DNA of 64,000 nucleotides. Source: M3007 sp033764075. GTDB taxonomy: Bacteria; Bacteroidota; Bacteroidia; Chitinophagales; Saprospiraceae. Position numbers and translations under genes: made by a program. Each line of letters begins with the position of its first letter. Positions within the stretch are counted from its first letter, which is position 1. Below are positions 7,201-15,603 of this stretch, in pieces. The notes below the pieces were generated by a model. The model did no database searches. It was not told the DNA's origin and saw only the letters and a program-made list of their open reading frames with translations. The stretch spans positions 30,392 to 94,391 of the forward strand of contig JANRJH010000035.1 in NCBI GenBank assembly GCA_033764075.1, read 5' to 3'.

Positions 7201-8409
7201 TGGGATTTTGGCGACGGTGGGTTTTCCACCGAGTTTTCACCGACGCATACCTTTGCGGAGGCCGGTTTATTTACGGTGCGCCTGGAGATGACCGACCTCT
7301 TCGGTTGCACCAACACCTGGTCGTACGCGCCGGTGAACGTGTACCCCCGGCCGGAGGCCCGGTTCGGGTACGACAAAAACGATCTGTGCACCACACCCGC
7401 TGTGATCCGGTTCGACAACCAGTCGCTCGACGCCGACAGTTACGTGTGGGACTTCGGTCCGTTTGGCGGCTCCGCATTGGTCCATCCGTCCATCAGCGTG
7501 CCGGAGCGCACGACCCTCCGCGTCGGGCTGGTGGCCGCCACGGGCTTTGGATGCCGGGACACGGTGGTGCAGGACCTCGAAGTGTACACGGCGCCCGCGC
7601 TCGATTTCGGCGTTGAGGATGCGCGCGGGTGCAGTCCGCTGGCCGTGCTTTTTGAAAATGCCTCCTTCGGGGTAAACCGCTACGCCTGGGATTTCGGCGA
7701 CGGCAGCACGTCGGGCGAGGCGCAGCCCCTGCACGTGTACGAACAACCGGGCGTGTATCCGGTCACCTTGTACGCGAGTATGGACTCCGTTTGTTTCGAT
7801 TCCCTGCGCTTCGACAACCTGGCGACGGTGCTGATTTCACCCACCGCCGGGTTCGGTTACGAGGAATTGACGGACACCACCGTCAGCCCGAACGGGATCA
7901 TTCGCTTTTTGGACATGTCCGTCAACGCCACCCGCTGGCGCTGGGATTTTGGCGACGGCGACAGCTCCAACCTGCAACATCCGGTGCATCGCTACGGGGT
8001 GAACGGCCCCAGGATCGTCACCCTGATCGCTGCCAACGGCACCGGCTGCACGGACACGGCGCGGGTGGAGATTGTCCCCGAGGTGTTCGGGGCCCTGTAC
8101 ATACCCAACGCGCTCTCGCCCGACGCCGGCGACCCCGGTGCGCGGTATTTCCAGCCCCGGGGCGCCGGGCTGGCGGAGTTTGAGATCGCCGTTTTTGCGT
8201 CCAACGGACAGCGGGTGTGGCATTCCACCCGGCTGGAGAACGGCATGCCGGTGGAGTATTGGGACGGCACGTTCGAGGGCGCCGCGTTGCCGCAGGGGTT
8301 GTACTGGTGGAAGGGTAGGGGACGGTACGTGGATGGGCGGTTGTGGCAGGGGATGTCGTATGACGGCAGCCCGGGCCAGACGGAGGGGAAGGTGATGTTG
8401 TTGCGGTGA
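4243..8409 (+). CDS. Giant PKD-domain surface protein with type B T9SS C-terminal domain
   Basis: This 1388-residue secreted protein has a signal peptide ending near TLHAQ (residue 26). About 13-15 immunoglobulin-like PKD domains follow, recognised by repeated WDFGDG-type motifs (CRWDFGDGSTS, YVWDFGDGGFS, YAWDFGDGSTS, WRWDFGDGDSS) and by paired cysteines. The last 100 residues (LYIPNALSPDAG ... YWDGTFEGAALPQGLYWW ... VMLLR) match the gliding-motility-associated C-terminal domain, a type B sorting signal of the type IX system. It is predicted to be exported and displayed on or released from the cell surface, possibly as an adhesin. The PorP/SprF gene directly upstream is the likely partner. 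The domains are divergent, unlike the near-identical repeats of the metalloprotease at 18.7-24 kb. Confidence 0.85.
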   Translation: MHTLISTFIPGAFLALTLAAQTLHAQCGNPTWVLNNDCGDIQAFGGLAPNQPTIFCAGQIVNVENNSSPAGEITATYIDWDDGICESFPGMPANLSHVYTFPTDTCYNGGLITFTVRMGVEKSCGTGNSFNFITFPVAVRFKPLVIITASDSSACTGSEISFSSAVCANGVVAYQWVIGGDTITSPDVPGYIFDNPGMYNVALTVTNACGQGGTAISITSAGPAEAVAAASANNVCAPDTVFFSNSSVNAAGQSWTITPGTGWAFVNGTDSLSAEPAVAFSAPGDYVVRLTVDGCGNPEWQETITVLAPPSLSIPAIPDGCDRQPYVYVPQATIGGTAPDVAWTFEGGSPATGTGPNPGAVAFSGIGQYVVSATVTVAGCGAVTQSDTFLITGLPTISLQPVADLCNSDPPLQLVATPAGNGWSGPGVSAGGLFSPGSLPDSLLNRPISLFFQTGTGDCLVRDTLVVQVNGQVVLAGPDLSLCLDAPAANLAGAPAGGSWSGNGVTAAGVFNPVAAGAGLHGLVYAVQRGACVSTDTVAAQVYALPTVALDSLPAVCRGTAIDFSATYSSTGASLCRWDFGDGSTSDTCSAVHTYPATGVYLVRLTVENAAGCRDTATGSVVVMPGPTAAFVTDRTEGCADLTVQINNQIGSYGALYIWDFGQGTLDTAEQPDPVVFGTGWYDTTYTIVLRAVNQCGAATQSQVITVHPLPQANFGANFSNGCSPLEVHFNSTTVGQPDFFSWFINGVPAGTDSQLPQQVFYANNQDSTHYITLVAGNECGTDTITQSILVKTNTVRAFFNTDTLSGCRPLPVRLTDYSTPGATVHWDLGDGNLATGDTVLHVYDQPGQYTIRAFAGNGCGADTTAVAVTVLPSPEVSFAHTAFGCQGDTLWLQNTSPDLAGSVWHFGDGASDSTRTSPGHVYADTGMYTITLTGVSATYGCTASTSKTIEVKPLPAPSAFVLDSFGCQPFTFRAVNTSNGTGFYVWDFGDGGFSTEFSPTHTFAEAGLFTVRLEMTDLFGCTNTWSYAPVNVYPRPEARFGYDKNDLCTTPAVIRFDNQSLDADSYVWDFGPFGGSALVHPSISVPERTTLRVGLVAATGFGCRDTVVQDLEVYTAPALDFGVEDARGCSPLAVLFENASFGVNRYAWDFGDGSTSGEAQPLHVYEQPGVYPVTLYASMDSVCFDSLRFDNLATVLISPTAGFGYEELTDTTVSPNGIIRFLDMSVNATRWRWDFGDGDSSNLQHPVHRYGVNGPRIVTLIAANGTGCTDTARVEIVPEVFGALYIPNALSPDAGDPGARYFQPRGAGLAEFEIAVFASNGQRVWHSTRLENGMPVEYWDGTFEGAALPQGLYWWKGRGRYVDGRLWQGMSYDGSPGQTEGKVMLLR

Positions 8410-8432
8410 GTTTGGCCGCTTGGCCCAAACAC

Positions 8433-9389
8433 TCAATAGCGTTCACCCACGGTCATACCCGGCGTATGCGCATCGATTTCCGACCGGTCTTCCGGGGTCA
8501 GTTCCACCTGAAACGCGCCCAGGTTTTCCTCGAGTCGGTGTATTTTTCGGGTGCCGGGGATGGTGGTAATGTCATCGTTTTGACCCAGTACCCAGGCCAG
8601 GGCGATTTGCGCTTTGGTGGCGCCTTTCCTTTGGGCAATGCGTTCGATCGCGTCGACGAACCGCATGTTTTCCCGTATGGCCTCGTCGGTAAATCGCGGA
8701 TTGTTGAGCCGGAAATCGCCTTTTTCCAGGTCTTCGCGGCTTTTTATGGCGCCGGTGAGGAATCCGCGGCCGAGCGGGCTGTAGGCGACGAAGGTAACGC
8801 CCAACGCCCGACAGACGTCGAAAAGTTCCCGCTCCGGCTCCCGGCTCCACAGGGAATACTCCGTTTGCAGGGCGGTTATGGGGTGGACTTTGTGCGCCTT
8901 CCGCAACGTTTCCGGATCAACCTCGGACAGCCCGAGGTGCTTCACTTTTCCCTGCCTGACCAGATCGGACATGGCGCCCACAATGTCTTCGATCGGCACG
9001 GCGGGGTCTTTTCGATGCATGTAGTACAGATCAATGGCTTCGGTTCCCAGGTTTGAAAGGCTTTGGTCGCAGGCCTGCCGGATGTATTCCGGCTTCCCGT
9101 TTATCCCCAAAAATTCTCCGTTGGGTCCGCGCATAATGGCGAATTTGGTGGCCAGAACGACCTTGTCCCAGCGCCCTTTAAACGCCCTGCCCAGCAATCG
9201 TTCATTTTCGCCGCTGCCGTACATGTCGGCGGTGTCGAAGAAGTTGACGCCCAGTTCGAGGGATTTATGCAGGGTTTTGATGGATTCCTCCTCGTTAAAT
9301 GATCCGTAAAATTCCGACATGCCCATGCAGCCCAGGCCCATTCGATTGACGTGGAGCGCGCTGTGTCCCAAGGTGGTTGTTTGTTTCAT
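8433..9389 (-). CDS. Aldo/keto reductase
   Basis: This 318-residue cytoplasmic NADPH-dependent oxidoreductase begins with the AKR signature (LHVNRMGLGCMGMSEFYG). The catalytic tetrad is readable: Asp/Tyr in FFDTADMYGSGENE, Lys in VVLATKF, and His in DLYYMHRKDP. The C-terminal half shows the NADP-binding stretch PGTRKIHRLEENLGA. This is the AKR11/AKR13-like group acting on carbonyl compounds; the substrate cannot be told. Its 3' end converges on the PKD gene 24 bases away. The start is the first ATG, and the length is normal for the family. Confidence 0.9.
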   Translation of the reverse strand: MKQTTTLGHSALHVNRMGLGCMGMSEFYGSFNEEESIKTLHKSLELGVNFFDTADMYGSGENERLLGRAFKGRWDKVVLATKFAIMRGPNGEFLGINGKPEYIRQACDQSLSNLGTEAIDLYYMHRKDPAVPIEDIVGAMSDLVRQGKVKHLGLSEVDPETLRKAHKVHPITALQTEYSLWSREPERELFDVCRALGVTFVAYSPLGRGFLTGAIKSREDLEKGDFRLNNPRFTDEAIRENMRFVDAIERIAQRKGATKAQIALAWVLGQNDDITTIPGTRKIHRLEENLGAFQVELTPEDRSEIDAHTPGMTVGERY

Positions 9390-9419
9390 GGTATTTTTCT
9401 GGTTTGTTTATGTTGCCGG

Positions 9420-11231
9420 TTATGCAGGTGATGCTTGATCATCCTGCAGGTATTGTTGCGGAATGGTTGTCGCATTGCCATCCCGATGGGCGCGGTAATG
9501 CGGGGACATGATTTCAATCCCCCGTTCATTGCAAACATCCTGAATGTTTTGGTGCAAAAGTGAATAAATGTAAGCCTGCCGGTTGGGCTCCATCGAGTAG
9601 GCGTTCAATTGGTACGACACGTAAAAATCGTCGAGACTGGTTTGCAAAACAAAAGGCAAGGGCTCCTTTAAAATCAGATCGGTTCGCAATGCCGCGTCAA
9701 TCAATGCCTGATGCATCTTCTTCCAGGGAACATCATAGCCAATGGTTACGGTTGTGTACAAAATGATGCCATCGGTTTTCTTTGACGTATTGTAATTGAT
9801 CACATTGGAAGATAAAATATTGGAATTGGGAATGGTAATGAATTCATTTTTTGTTGTTTTTATTCTGGTGACGAAAGGTGTTTTCTCCACAACGTCGCCC
9901 ATGATATCCCCAACTTTTATTCGGTCGCCCAGTTGAAACGGTCGCATGTAAGTCATGACGAGGCCTGCAACCACATTGCCGACCACAGAAGAGGAGCCGA
10001 GCGAAAATACGATCCCCAAAAAGACAGATACACCTTGAAATACCGGCGAGTCGGATCCGGGTAAATAGGGGAAAATGACAATAAACATAAAGGTATAAAT
10101 CAGAAAACGGACAATATTGAATGTCGGTTTCGCCCAATCAGGGTAAAACCCGGCCAGTTTAAGCTTGCCATGCTCAATTTCGCGGGATAGGTAGTGCAAA
10201 AACCGGACTACATACCGGGTAATGAAAACAATGACAATAATGGCGAACAGATTGGGTAAATAGTTTACAAACGCCAACCAAATCTGCTTTGCCGGTTCAA
10301 AAATGTATCCAAACAAGGTTTCTGCCAGGCGCTGTGTCGGCGGAAAAATACTGAATAGCATGGGAATGGTAATGTAAAGCTGTAACAGAATTACAAATCC
10401 GCGCAATAATTTAGAGAATCCCAATACCGCCTTTACGCCCTTTTCCGCATCCAGAAAATGGTAATCTCTTATTTTAATGCCCTTTATTGCTTTCCCTTTT
10501 TGTTCGACTATATATTTATCCACTTTTCTTTTGAAAAAAATATTTACCAGCACAATAAGGATGATTTGAATCGCAATGATTAAGGCAGCCGATCCAATTT
10601 GCTTTAAAACAGTCAATGTGCTAATATTCTTTTTAAATACATTTAAATCATTGGTAATTATTTTTTTATACTCATTCGCTATGTCGGTCTTCGGTTTTCC
10701 ATACCACATCTCATCGTATTCCGTTACACTTATCAGTATTTTTTCTTTGTAAACAACATCTACCGTTTGGCCATAATCAATAATATTCAGCGAATCGGTT
10801 TTCAATGAGAAGTGTTTGTATAAATACTGTAACCTTTTGGTGATGAGCTCGGCTCTTTCTTCCGGTTCAATTTTTCCTATTTTAGTGTACACATAAAAAA
10901 TGGTGTCTTCATAGGGGGCAACCGGATAGCCAGTTACAATTTTCTTCAGTGAATCAATCTCATTTGCCATGAAGACCCTGTTCAAGGAGTCTTTTTGTTT
11001 CAGCTCCAGCAATTGTTTTTCGAGTTCCTTTCTTTTGGTTACTTCATAATTTTGCAATTCACCAAGCTGGTTTTGCAGCGCCAATCTTTGAAATGAATCG
11101 ATAATGCGCAGGGAGTCTGATTTTTTTATCAAAAGCAGGGTTTCATCCAGCTTTTTAATGGTGTCTGTTTGTGCCGAAACACTTGCACACAGCGCCCAGA
11201 GCGCCAGCATGGCGATTTTTTTCCTGAACAT
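9420..11231 (-). CDS. MscS-family mechanosensitive ion channel with periplasmic coiled-coil N-terminus
   Basis: About 603 residues. The N-terminus is a signal peptide (MFRKKIAMLALWALCASVSA) followed by a roughly 150-residue helical periplasmic region (KKLDETLLLIKKSD, KELEKQLLELKQKD). Several membrane spans follow, then the MscS pore and beta domain: FSLGSSSVVGNVVAGLVMTYMRPFQLGDRIKVGD, then PNSNILSSNVINYN. Such channels release solutes under hypo-osmotic stress. A minus-strand element TATCTTTG at 11267-11274 places transcription just upstream of this ATG, which excludes the longer frame reaching back to 11300. Base composition is more AT-rich than the flanking surface-protein genes. Confidence 0.9.
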   Translation of the reverse strand: MFRKKIAMLALWALCASVSAQTDTIKKLDETLLLIKKSDSLRIIDSFQRLALQNQLGELQNYEVTKRKELEKQLLELKQKDSLNRVFMANEIDSLKKIVTGYPVAPYEDTIFYVYTKIGKIEPEERAELITKRLQYLYKHFSLKTDSLNIIDYGQTVDVVYKEKILISVTEYDEMWYGKPKTDIANEYKKIITNDLNVFKKNISTLTVLKQIGSAALIIAIQIILIVLVNIFFKRKVDKYIVEQKGKAIKGIKIRDYHFLDAEKGVKAVLGFSKLLRGFVILLQLYITIPMLFSIFPPTQRLAETLFGYIFEPAKQIWLAFVNYLPNLFAIIVIVFITRYVVRFLHYLSREIEHGKLKLAGFYPDWAKPTFNIVRFLIYTFMFIVIFPYLPGSDSPVFQGVSVFLGIVFSLGSSSVVGNVVAGLVMTYMRPFQLGDRIKVGDIMGDVVEKTPFVTRIKTTKNEFITIPNSNILSSNVINYNTSKKTDGIILYTTVTIGYDVPWKKMHQALIDAALRTDLILKEPLPFVLQTSLDDFYVSYQLNAYSMEPNRQAYIYSLLHQNIQDVCNERGIEIMSPHYRAHRDGNATTIPQQYLQDDQASPA

Positions 11232-11266
11232 GTCTTTTGTTGATTTTAATACGTCCGGCTTTTGAG

Positions 11267-11274
11267 CAAAGATA
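11267..11274 (-). promoter_or_regulatory. -7 element TATCTTTG for the MscS gene
   Basis: The minus-strand TATCTTTG lies about 36 bases upstream of the MscS ATG at 11231 and decides that start over the longer frame. Confidence 0.55.
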
Positions 11275-11305
11275 AACAAGTCAGTTGAATGACACCACAA
11301 ATCCT

Positions 11306-11313
11306 TATCTTTA
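11306..11313 (+). promoter_or_regulatory. -7-like element TATCTTTA for the SprB-like gene
   Basis: TATCTTTA differs from TAnnTTTG only at the last base. It is divergent from the MscS promoter and lies about 78 bases before the chosen ATG at 11391. Confidence 0.4.
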
Positions 11314-11390
11314 CGCCGTAGCCTTTCCCCATTAATCGCGTCTCAAGGTCTCATGAAAAGCCTTTGCACACCGACCTTGACCGATTTCGC

Positions 11391-14009
11391 ATGCGATTTC
11401 TCCTCCTGTTGTTCTCCGGCATCCTGCTTCTCCCCACCCTGCGCGCCCAGCCGGCCTGCGTACGCGACGTGTGCTGCTGCGACGACGTGACCAACCTGGG
11501 TGTGCCTTCCGGCACGTTTCAGGACTCGCCCCTGGTGTCGCCCGGCACCCTGCGCACCTTCTTCACCGGTGAGCAGTATGCCTCCTGGACCGTGGTGAAC
11601 GGCACCTTCGACCTCAAGGGCCCCAACTATTTCAACCTGGCCCAGGGCAACCCCAATGGCAAGAGCCAGTTCATCGACCTGAACGGCCAAAGCCCGGGGG
11701 TGATCGCCACCACGATCACCGGCATGACGCCGGGGCTCACCTACACCCTCGTGCTCTGGTACGCCCTCAACCCCGCCGCCGACACTGCCGGCTGCACCCT
11801 TACGGTCGCCGGCGGCGCTTGGGTGAACGACTACTGGATCGCCACCAACCCCGGCAACGTCCTCTGGCTCGAGCGCTGTTTCACCTTCGTCGCCCAGGCG
11901 CCCGACGCCGAACTGCGCCTCACCGGCGATGGCCAGTACCACCCCATGGCCGGCATGCTGCTCGACGACATCGCCCTGTGGGCCTGCCCTGTAGACACCA
12001 TCAGCCCCCAGATCACCGCCTTTCCCGTGTCGCCCCTCGTGCTGGAATGCAGTGACACGCTGCCCGGTACTGATTATCCGCCAAGTGCCGACAACTGCTC
12101 CAACCCCGTGGCGCCCACCTTTTTCTCCGAGCAGATGACGCCCGACACCTGTATGTATACCCTGTTGCGCACCTGGGTGGTCTCCGACGCCTGCGGCAAC
12201 ACGGCCACCGCTACCCAGGAGATACGGGTGCAGGACACCCAGGCGCCGGTGTTCGACAAACTGCCCGCGAACCTGACCGTGGCTTGTGGCGACGACTATC
12301 CGGCCCTGTTCGCCCAGTGGCTCAACAACCACGGCAACGGATCGGCCACTGACAACTGCTCGCCCCAGCTGACCTGGTCGGCCGCTTTCAACCTGCCACC
12401 CGACGGGGCCTGCACTGCCACCCTGGTGACCTTCACCGTCGCCGACAACTGCGGAAACGCTCAAACGGCCCAGGCATCGTTCATCATTGAAGACATCACG
12501 CCGCCGCAAATGACCCGTCCGGCCCAAAACGACACGGTGTTCTGCACCGACGCCGGTGCCGCCGCTCTGGCCGCCTGGCTATCCGTCAACGGCGGGGCCC
12601 AGGCGACCGACCCCTGCGGCGCCCTGACCTGGTCGAATGATTTCAGCGGCGCCGACTCCACCGCCCTGGTCACGGAAGTGACATTCACCGCCACCGACGC
12701 CTGCGGGAACAGTACGTCTTCCACTGCTTTTTTCCACCAGCCGTTTGTGTCCGACACCGTGCGCCTGTTTGATGACACCTGCGACCCGGCGCTGGCGGGC
12801 AGCGACACCGCCAAAACCTTCCTGGGCAATTGTGAAACGGTGACCGTGCTCACCACCATCCTGCTGCCCAGCAACACCACCAACCTCAACGCGCTCACCT
12901 GCCTGCCCGACAGTGTGGGCATTTACGTGCAGTCGCTCACCAACCAGTACGGCTGCGACAGCACGGTGATCACCGATGTGTCCCTGGCGCCCTTGCCCAT
13001 CGTGTCCGTCGTGGTGTCCGATTTCCTGGGTTACGGCGTCTCCTGTTTTGGCAGTGCCGATGGCAGCGCCACGGCCTCCACCGCCGGCGTGGCGCCATTC
13101 GCGTACGCGTGGTCGCAGGGCGATGGCCCGGGGTCCGTAGCCGGCAACCTGGCGGCTGGCGCCTACACGGTAACGGTGACGGACGCCAACGGCTGCCGCG
13201 ACACCACCGCCTTCGAGGTCACAGCGCCGTCACCGCTCGATGCCCAGCTGACCATCACCGAGCTCGATTGTGTGAACAACCCCACTGGCAGCATCGCCGT
13301 GGCGGCCTCGGGGGGCGTCGACCCGTATCAGTATGCGCTGGAAAACGGCGGCTTGCAGTCCGACAGCCTGTTTGCCGGACTGCAAGCCGGCACGTACGAA
13401 GTAAGCACTGAAGACGCCAACGGGTGCCTGCTCACGGTGCCTGCCTTCATCCCGGAACTGGTGCCGGTGCTGGTTGACCTGGGACCCGACCGCTCCATTG
13501 AACTCGGCGACGAGATCCTGCTCGGCGCCACCCTCAACCATCCGCCCGATGTGCTCACCTCGGTCGTCTGGACGCCCGCCGACACCGCCATTTGTCCGCT
13601 GTGCCTCACCCGGCGTGTGGCGCCCGCCGTGACCACTACGTATCTCATCCGGGTGCAGGACAACAAGGGGTGCGTATCCGCCGACAGCCTGGTGGTGGCG
13701 GTCGTTCGCCAGATTCGTGTATTCGTACCCAATGCTTTTTCACCCGATGACGACGGCCTGGGCGATGAATTCCTGCTGTTTGCCAAGCCCGGACAGGTGC
13801 AGACCGTCAAAAACCTGACCGTATACGATCGCTGGGGCAATCAGGTGTTCCAACGGCAAAACATTGAACCCAACGACCCGCTGAGCGGTTGGGACGGTAA
13901 AACCAACGGCGAAAAAATGAACCCGGGCGTCTTCATGTGGTACGCCGAGGTGCTGTTCAGAGACGGCACCATTGAATGGTTTACCGGGGACGTGACCCTG
14001 GTGCGGTAG
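11391..14009 (+). CDS. SprB-like secreted surface protein, type B T9SS C-terminal domain
   Basis: 872 residues from the ATG that begins the signal peptide MRFLLLLFSGILLLPTLRAQ. Next comes a lectin-like jelly-roll region of about 170 residues (SWTVVNGTFDLKG ... LLDDIALWAC), similar to DUF642/choice-of-anchor domains. HYR-like modules with PPxxxCSD and CGN motifs follow (VVSDACGNTATATQEI, FTVADNCGNAQTAQ, FTATDACGNSTSS). Two SprB repeats come next (SCFGSADGSATASTAG ... AGAYTVTVTDANGC and its neighbour). The last 100 residues (VFVPNAFSPDDDGLGDEF ... VYDRWGNQVFQ ... WDGKTNGEKMNPGVFMWY) are the gliding-motility C-terminal domain. It is predicted to be exported by the type IX system as an adhesin or gliding-related surface protein. 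No PorP/SprF gene is adjacent. Confidence 0.85.
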   Translation: MRFLLLLFSGILLLPTLRAQPACVRDVCCCDDVTNLGVPSGTFQDSPLVSPGTLRTFFTGEQYASWTVVNGTFDLKGPNYFNLAQGNPNGKSQFIDLNGQSPGVIATTITGMTPGLTYTLVLWYALNPAADTAGCTLTVAGGAWVNDYWIATNPGNVLWLERCFTFVAQAPDAELRLTGDGQYHPMAGMLLDDIALWACPVDTISPQITAFPVSPLVLECSDTLPGTDYPPSADNCSNPVAPTFFSEQMTPDTCMYTLLRTWVVSDACGNTATATQEIRVQDTQAPVFDKLPANLTVACGDDYPALFAQWLNNHGNGSATDNCSPQLTWSAAFNLPPDGACTATLVTFTVADNCGNAQTAQASFIIEDITPPQMTRPAQNDTVFCTDAGAAALAAWLSVNGGAQATDPCGALTWSNDFSGADSTALVTEVTFTATDACGNSTSSTAFFHQPFVSDTVRLFDDTCDPALAGSDTAKTFLGNCETVTVLTTILLPSNTTNLNALTCLPDSVGIYVQSLTNQYGCDSTVITDVSLAPLPIVSVVVSDFLGYGVSCFGSADGSATASTAGVAPFAYAWSQGDGPGSVAGNLAAGAYTVTVTDANGCRDTTAFEVTAPSPLDAQLTITELDCVNNPTGSIAVAASGGVDPYQYALENGGLQSDSLFAGLQAGTYEVSTEDANGCLLTVPAFIPELVPVLVDLGPDRSIELGDEILLGATLNHPPDVLTSVVWTPADTAICPLCLTRRVAPAVTTTYLIRVQDNKGCVSADSLVVAVVRQIRVFVPNAFSPDDDGLGDEFLLFAKPGQVQTVKNLTVYDRWGNQVFQRQNIEPNDPLSGWDGKTNGEKMNPGVFMWYAEVLFRDGTIEWFTGDVTLVR

Positions 14010-14010
14010 T

Positions 14011-14140
14011 CGAATGCGGAATGCGGAATGCAGAATGCGGAATAAATTAGCGCTTGGCTTTACAGTTGACTTAGCGACAAGCTATTCGGACAGCCAAGGG
14101 CTACCTTATTCCGCATTCTGCATTCCGAATTCCGCATTCG
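14011..14140. repeat. 35-bp-arm hairpin built from GGAATGC words
   Basis: The arm at 14011-14045 and its inverted copy at 14106-14140 match at 34 of 35 positions. Each arm is a run of the word GGAATGCG/GGAATGCA. The interior holds a second weaker pairing (AGCGCTTGGCT with AGCCAAGGGCT). It fills the space between two convergent genes and could serve as a two-way terminator. Confidence 0.8.
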
Positions 14141-15559
14141 TCAAGACGCGTAGGGCGAGTCATACCCCAGAATGCTCAGCATGGAGTCGGCATCCTGCTC
14201 CTGAAACACCTCCCAGTCGGTGAATTCGCCGTAGTAGTTTTTATCGATCAGGATGTGCTTTGGTGCGGGCAGGAGACAGTGTTTGAGTCCGCCGTAGCCA
14301 CTGAGGGATTCCTGATAGGCGCCGGTGTGAAAAAAGCCGAGGTAAAGCGGTTCGTCGGTTTTTTCGTCGTAAATCGGCAGGTAGACCTGGTTGATGTGGG
14401 CTTCGGAGTTGTAGTAGTCGGCGTTGTCGCAGCTGATGCCGCCGATGTTCACCTTATCGTACGGTTTATCCCAGTGGTTGATGGGCAGCAGGATAAACCG
14501 CTCCTTGATGCCCCAGGAGTCGGGCAGCGTGTTGATGAGCGAGTTATCTAGCATGTACCATTGTTCGGCGTCGTTTTGTTGTTTTTTGCCGATGACGGAG
14601 AAGATGGCAGCGCCGCTTTCGCCCACGGTGTACTTCCCGAATTCGGTGTAGATGTCCGGTTCGGGCACGCCCTCATCGTCGCATTGTTCTTTGATGAGGC
14701 GGACGATCTCGTTGATCATGTACGGGTAGTCGTATTCGAACCCGAGGGAGTTCCGGATGGGCATGCCACCGCCGATGTTTAGGCCGGACAAGGTGGGGCA
14801 CACTTTGCGGAGCTGGCAGTAGGTTTTGATGCCCTTTTTAAGTTCGCTCCAGTAATACAGGGTGTCTTTGATGCCGGTGTCGACAAAAAAGTGCAGAAGT
14901 TTAAGCTCGAATTTGGGGTTTTCGGCGATCTTGTCCCGGTAGAAAGACAGCACTTCGCTTTGCCGGATTCCCAGGCGGGATGTGTAAAATTCAAAATTCG
15001 GTTCCTCCTCCGTAGCCATACGGATGCCAATATTCACCTTGCCTGTTTTGATCAGGGCATCATAGGCATCGATCTCCTGGGGGTTGTCGCACACCGGAAT
15101 GGTGTTGACGAACCCTTCGTTGATCAGGCGCGCCACGCGTTCCAGATAGGCTTTGGGTTTGAATCCGTTATGGATAATGGTTGTTTGCTTGTTGATTTTG
15201 CCCAGTTTGTACAGGCGCCAGATCAGGTCGATGTCGAAAGCGGAAGATGTTTCGAGTTGGGTTCCGTTCTCCAACACTTCGTTGAGGACGAATGCGAAGT
15301 GGGAGCTTTTGGTGCAATAGCAATACACATATTTGCCGTTGTAATTGTAGCGCTGTATGGCGTCGCGAAACAACTTGCGGGCAAACTGGATTTTTTCCCC
15401 GATTTTGGGTAAAAATGTAAGCTTCAGCGGGGAGCCATACTTATGAATGAGCTCGTAAATATCGATCTCGTTGAATAACAAATGGCCATTGTGCAGCCGG
15501 AACCCATCTTGCGGAAAGTCAAAGGTTTGATCGACGAGATCGTAATACGTGTTTTTCAT
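14141..15559 (-). CDS. speA: Arginine decarboxylase (biosynthetic, PLP fold III)
   Basis: This 472-residue cytoplasmic enzyme converts arginine to agmatine for polyamine synthesis. The PLP-barrel lysine is in YCYCTKSSHFAF near residue 84. The glycine-rich phosphate-binding motif is GLNIGGGMP, and the substrate-binding region CDNADYYNSEAHINQV with the C-terminal EQDADSML is typical. It is of the shorter Bacteroidota type. Its ATG lies 45 bases after the pgk stop codon on the same strand, so they may be co-transcribed. The start is the first ATG with the family's usual N-terminus (NTYYDLVDQTFDFP). Assignment to arginine rather than lysine or diaminopimelate decarboxylase rests on overall resemblance. 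Confidence 0.85.
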   Translation of the reverse strand: MKNTYYDLVDQTFDFPQDGFRLHNGHLLFNEIDIYELIHKYGSPLKLTFLPKIGEKIQFARKLFRDAIQRYNYNGKYVYCYCTKSSHFAFVLNEVLENGTQLETSSAFDIDLIWRLYKLGKINKQTTIIHNGFKPKAYLERVARLINEGFVNTIPVCDNPQEIDAYDALIKTGKVNIGIRMATEEEPNFEFYTSRLGIRQSEVLSFYRDKIAENPKFELKLLHFFVDTGIKDTLYYWSELKKGIKTYCQLRKVCPTLSGLNIGGGMPIRNSLGFEYDYPYMINEIVRLIKEQCDDEGVPEPDIYTEFGKYTVGESGAAIFSVIGKKQQNDAEQWYMLDNSLINTLPDSWGIKERFILLPINHWDKPYDKVNIGGISCDNADYYNSEAHINQVYLPIYDEKTDEPLYLGFFHTGAYQESLSGYGGLKHCLLPAPKHILIDKNYYGEFTDWEVFQEQDADSMLSILGYDSPYAS

Positions 15560-15603
15560 GTAAGGTAAGGGATGCGTAGATTAATGAAACCTGTCTGATG
15601 CGG

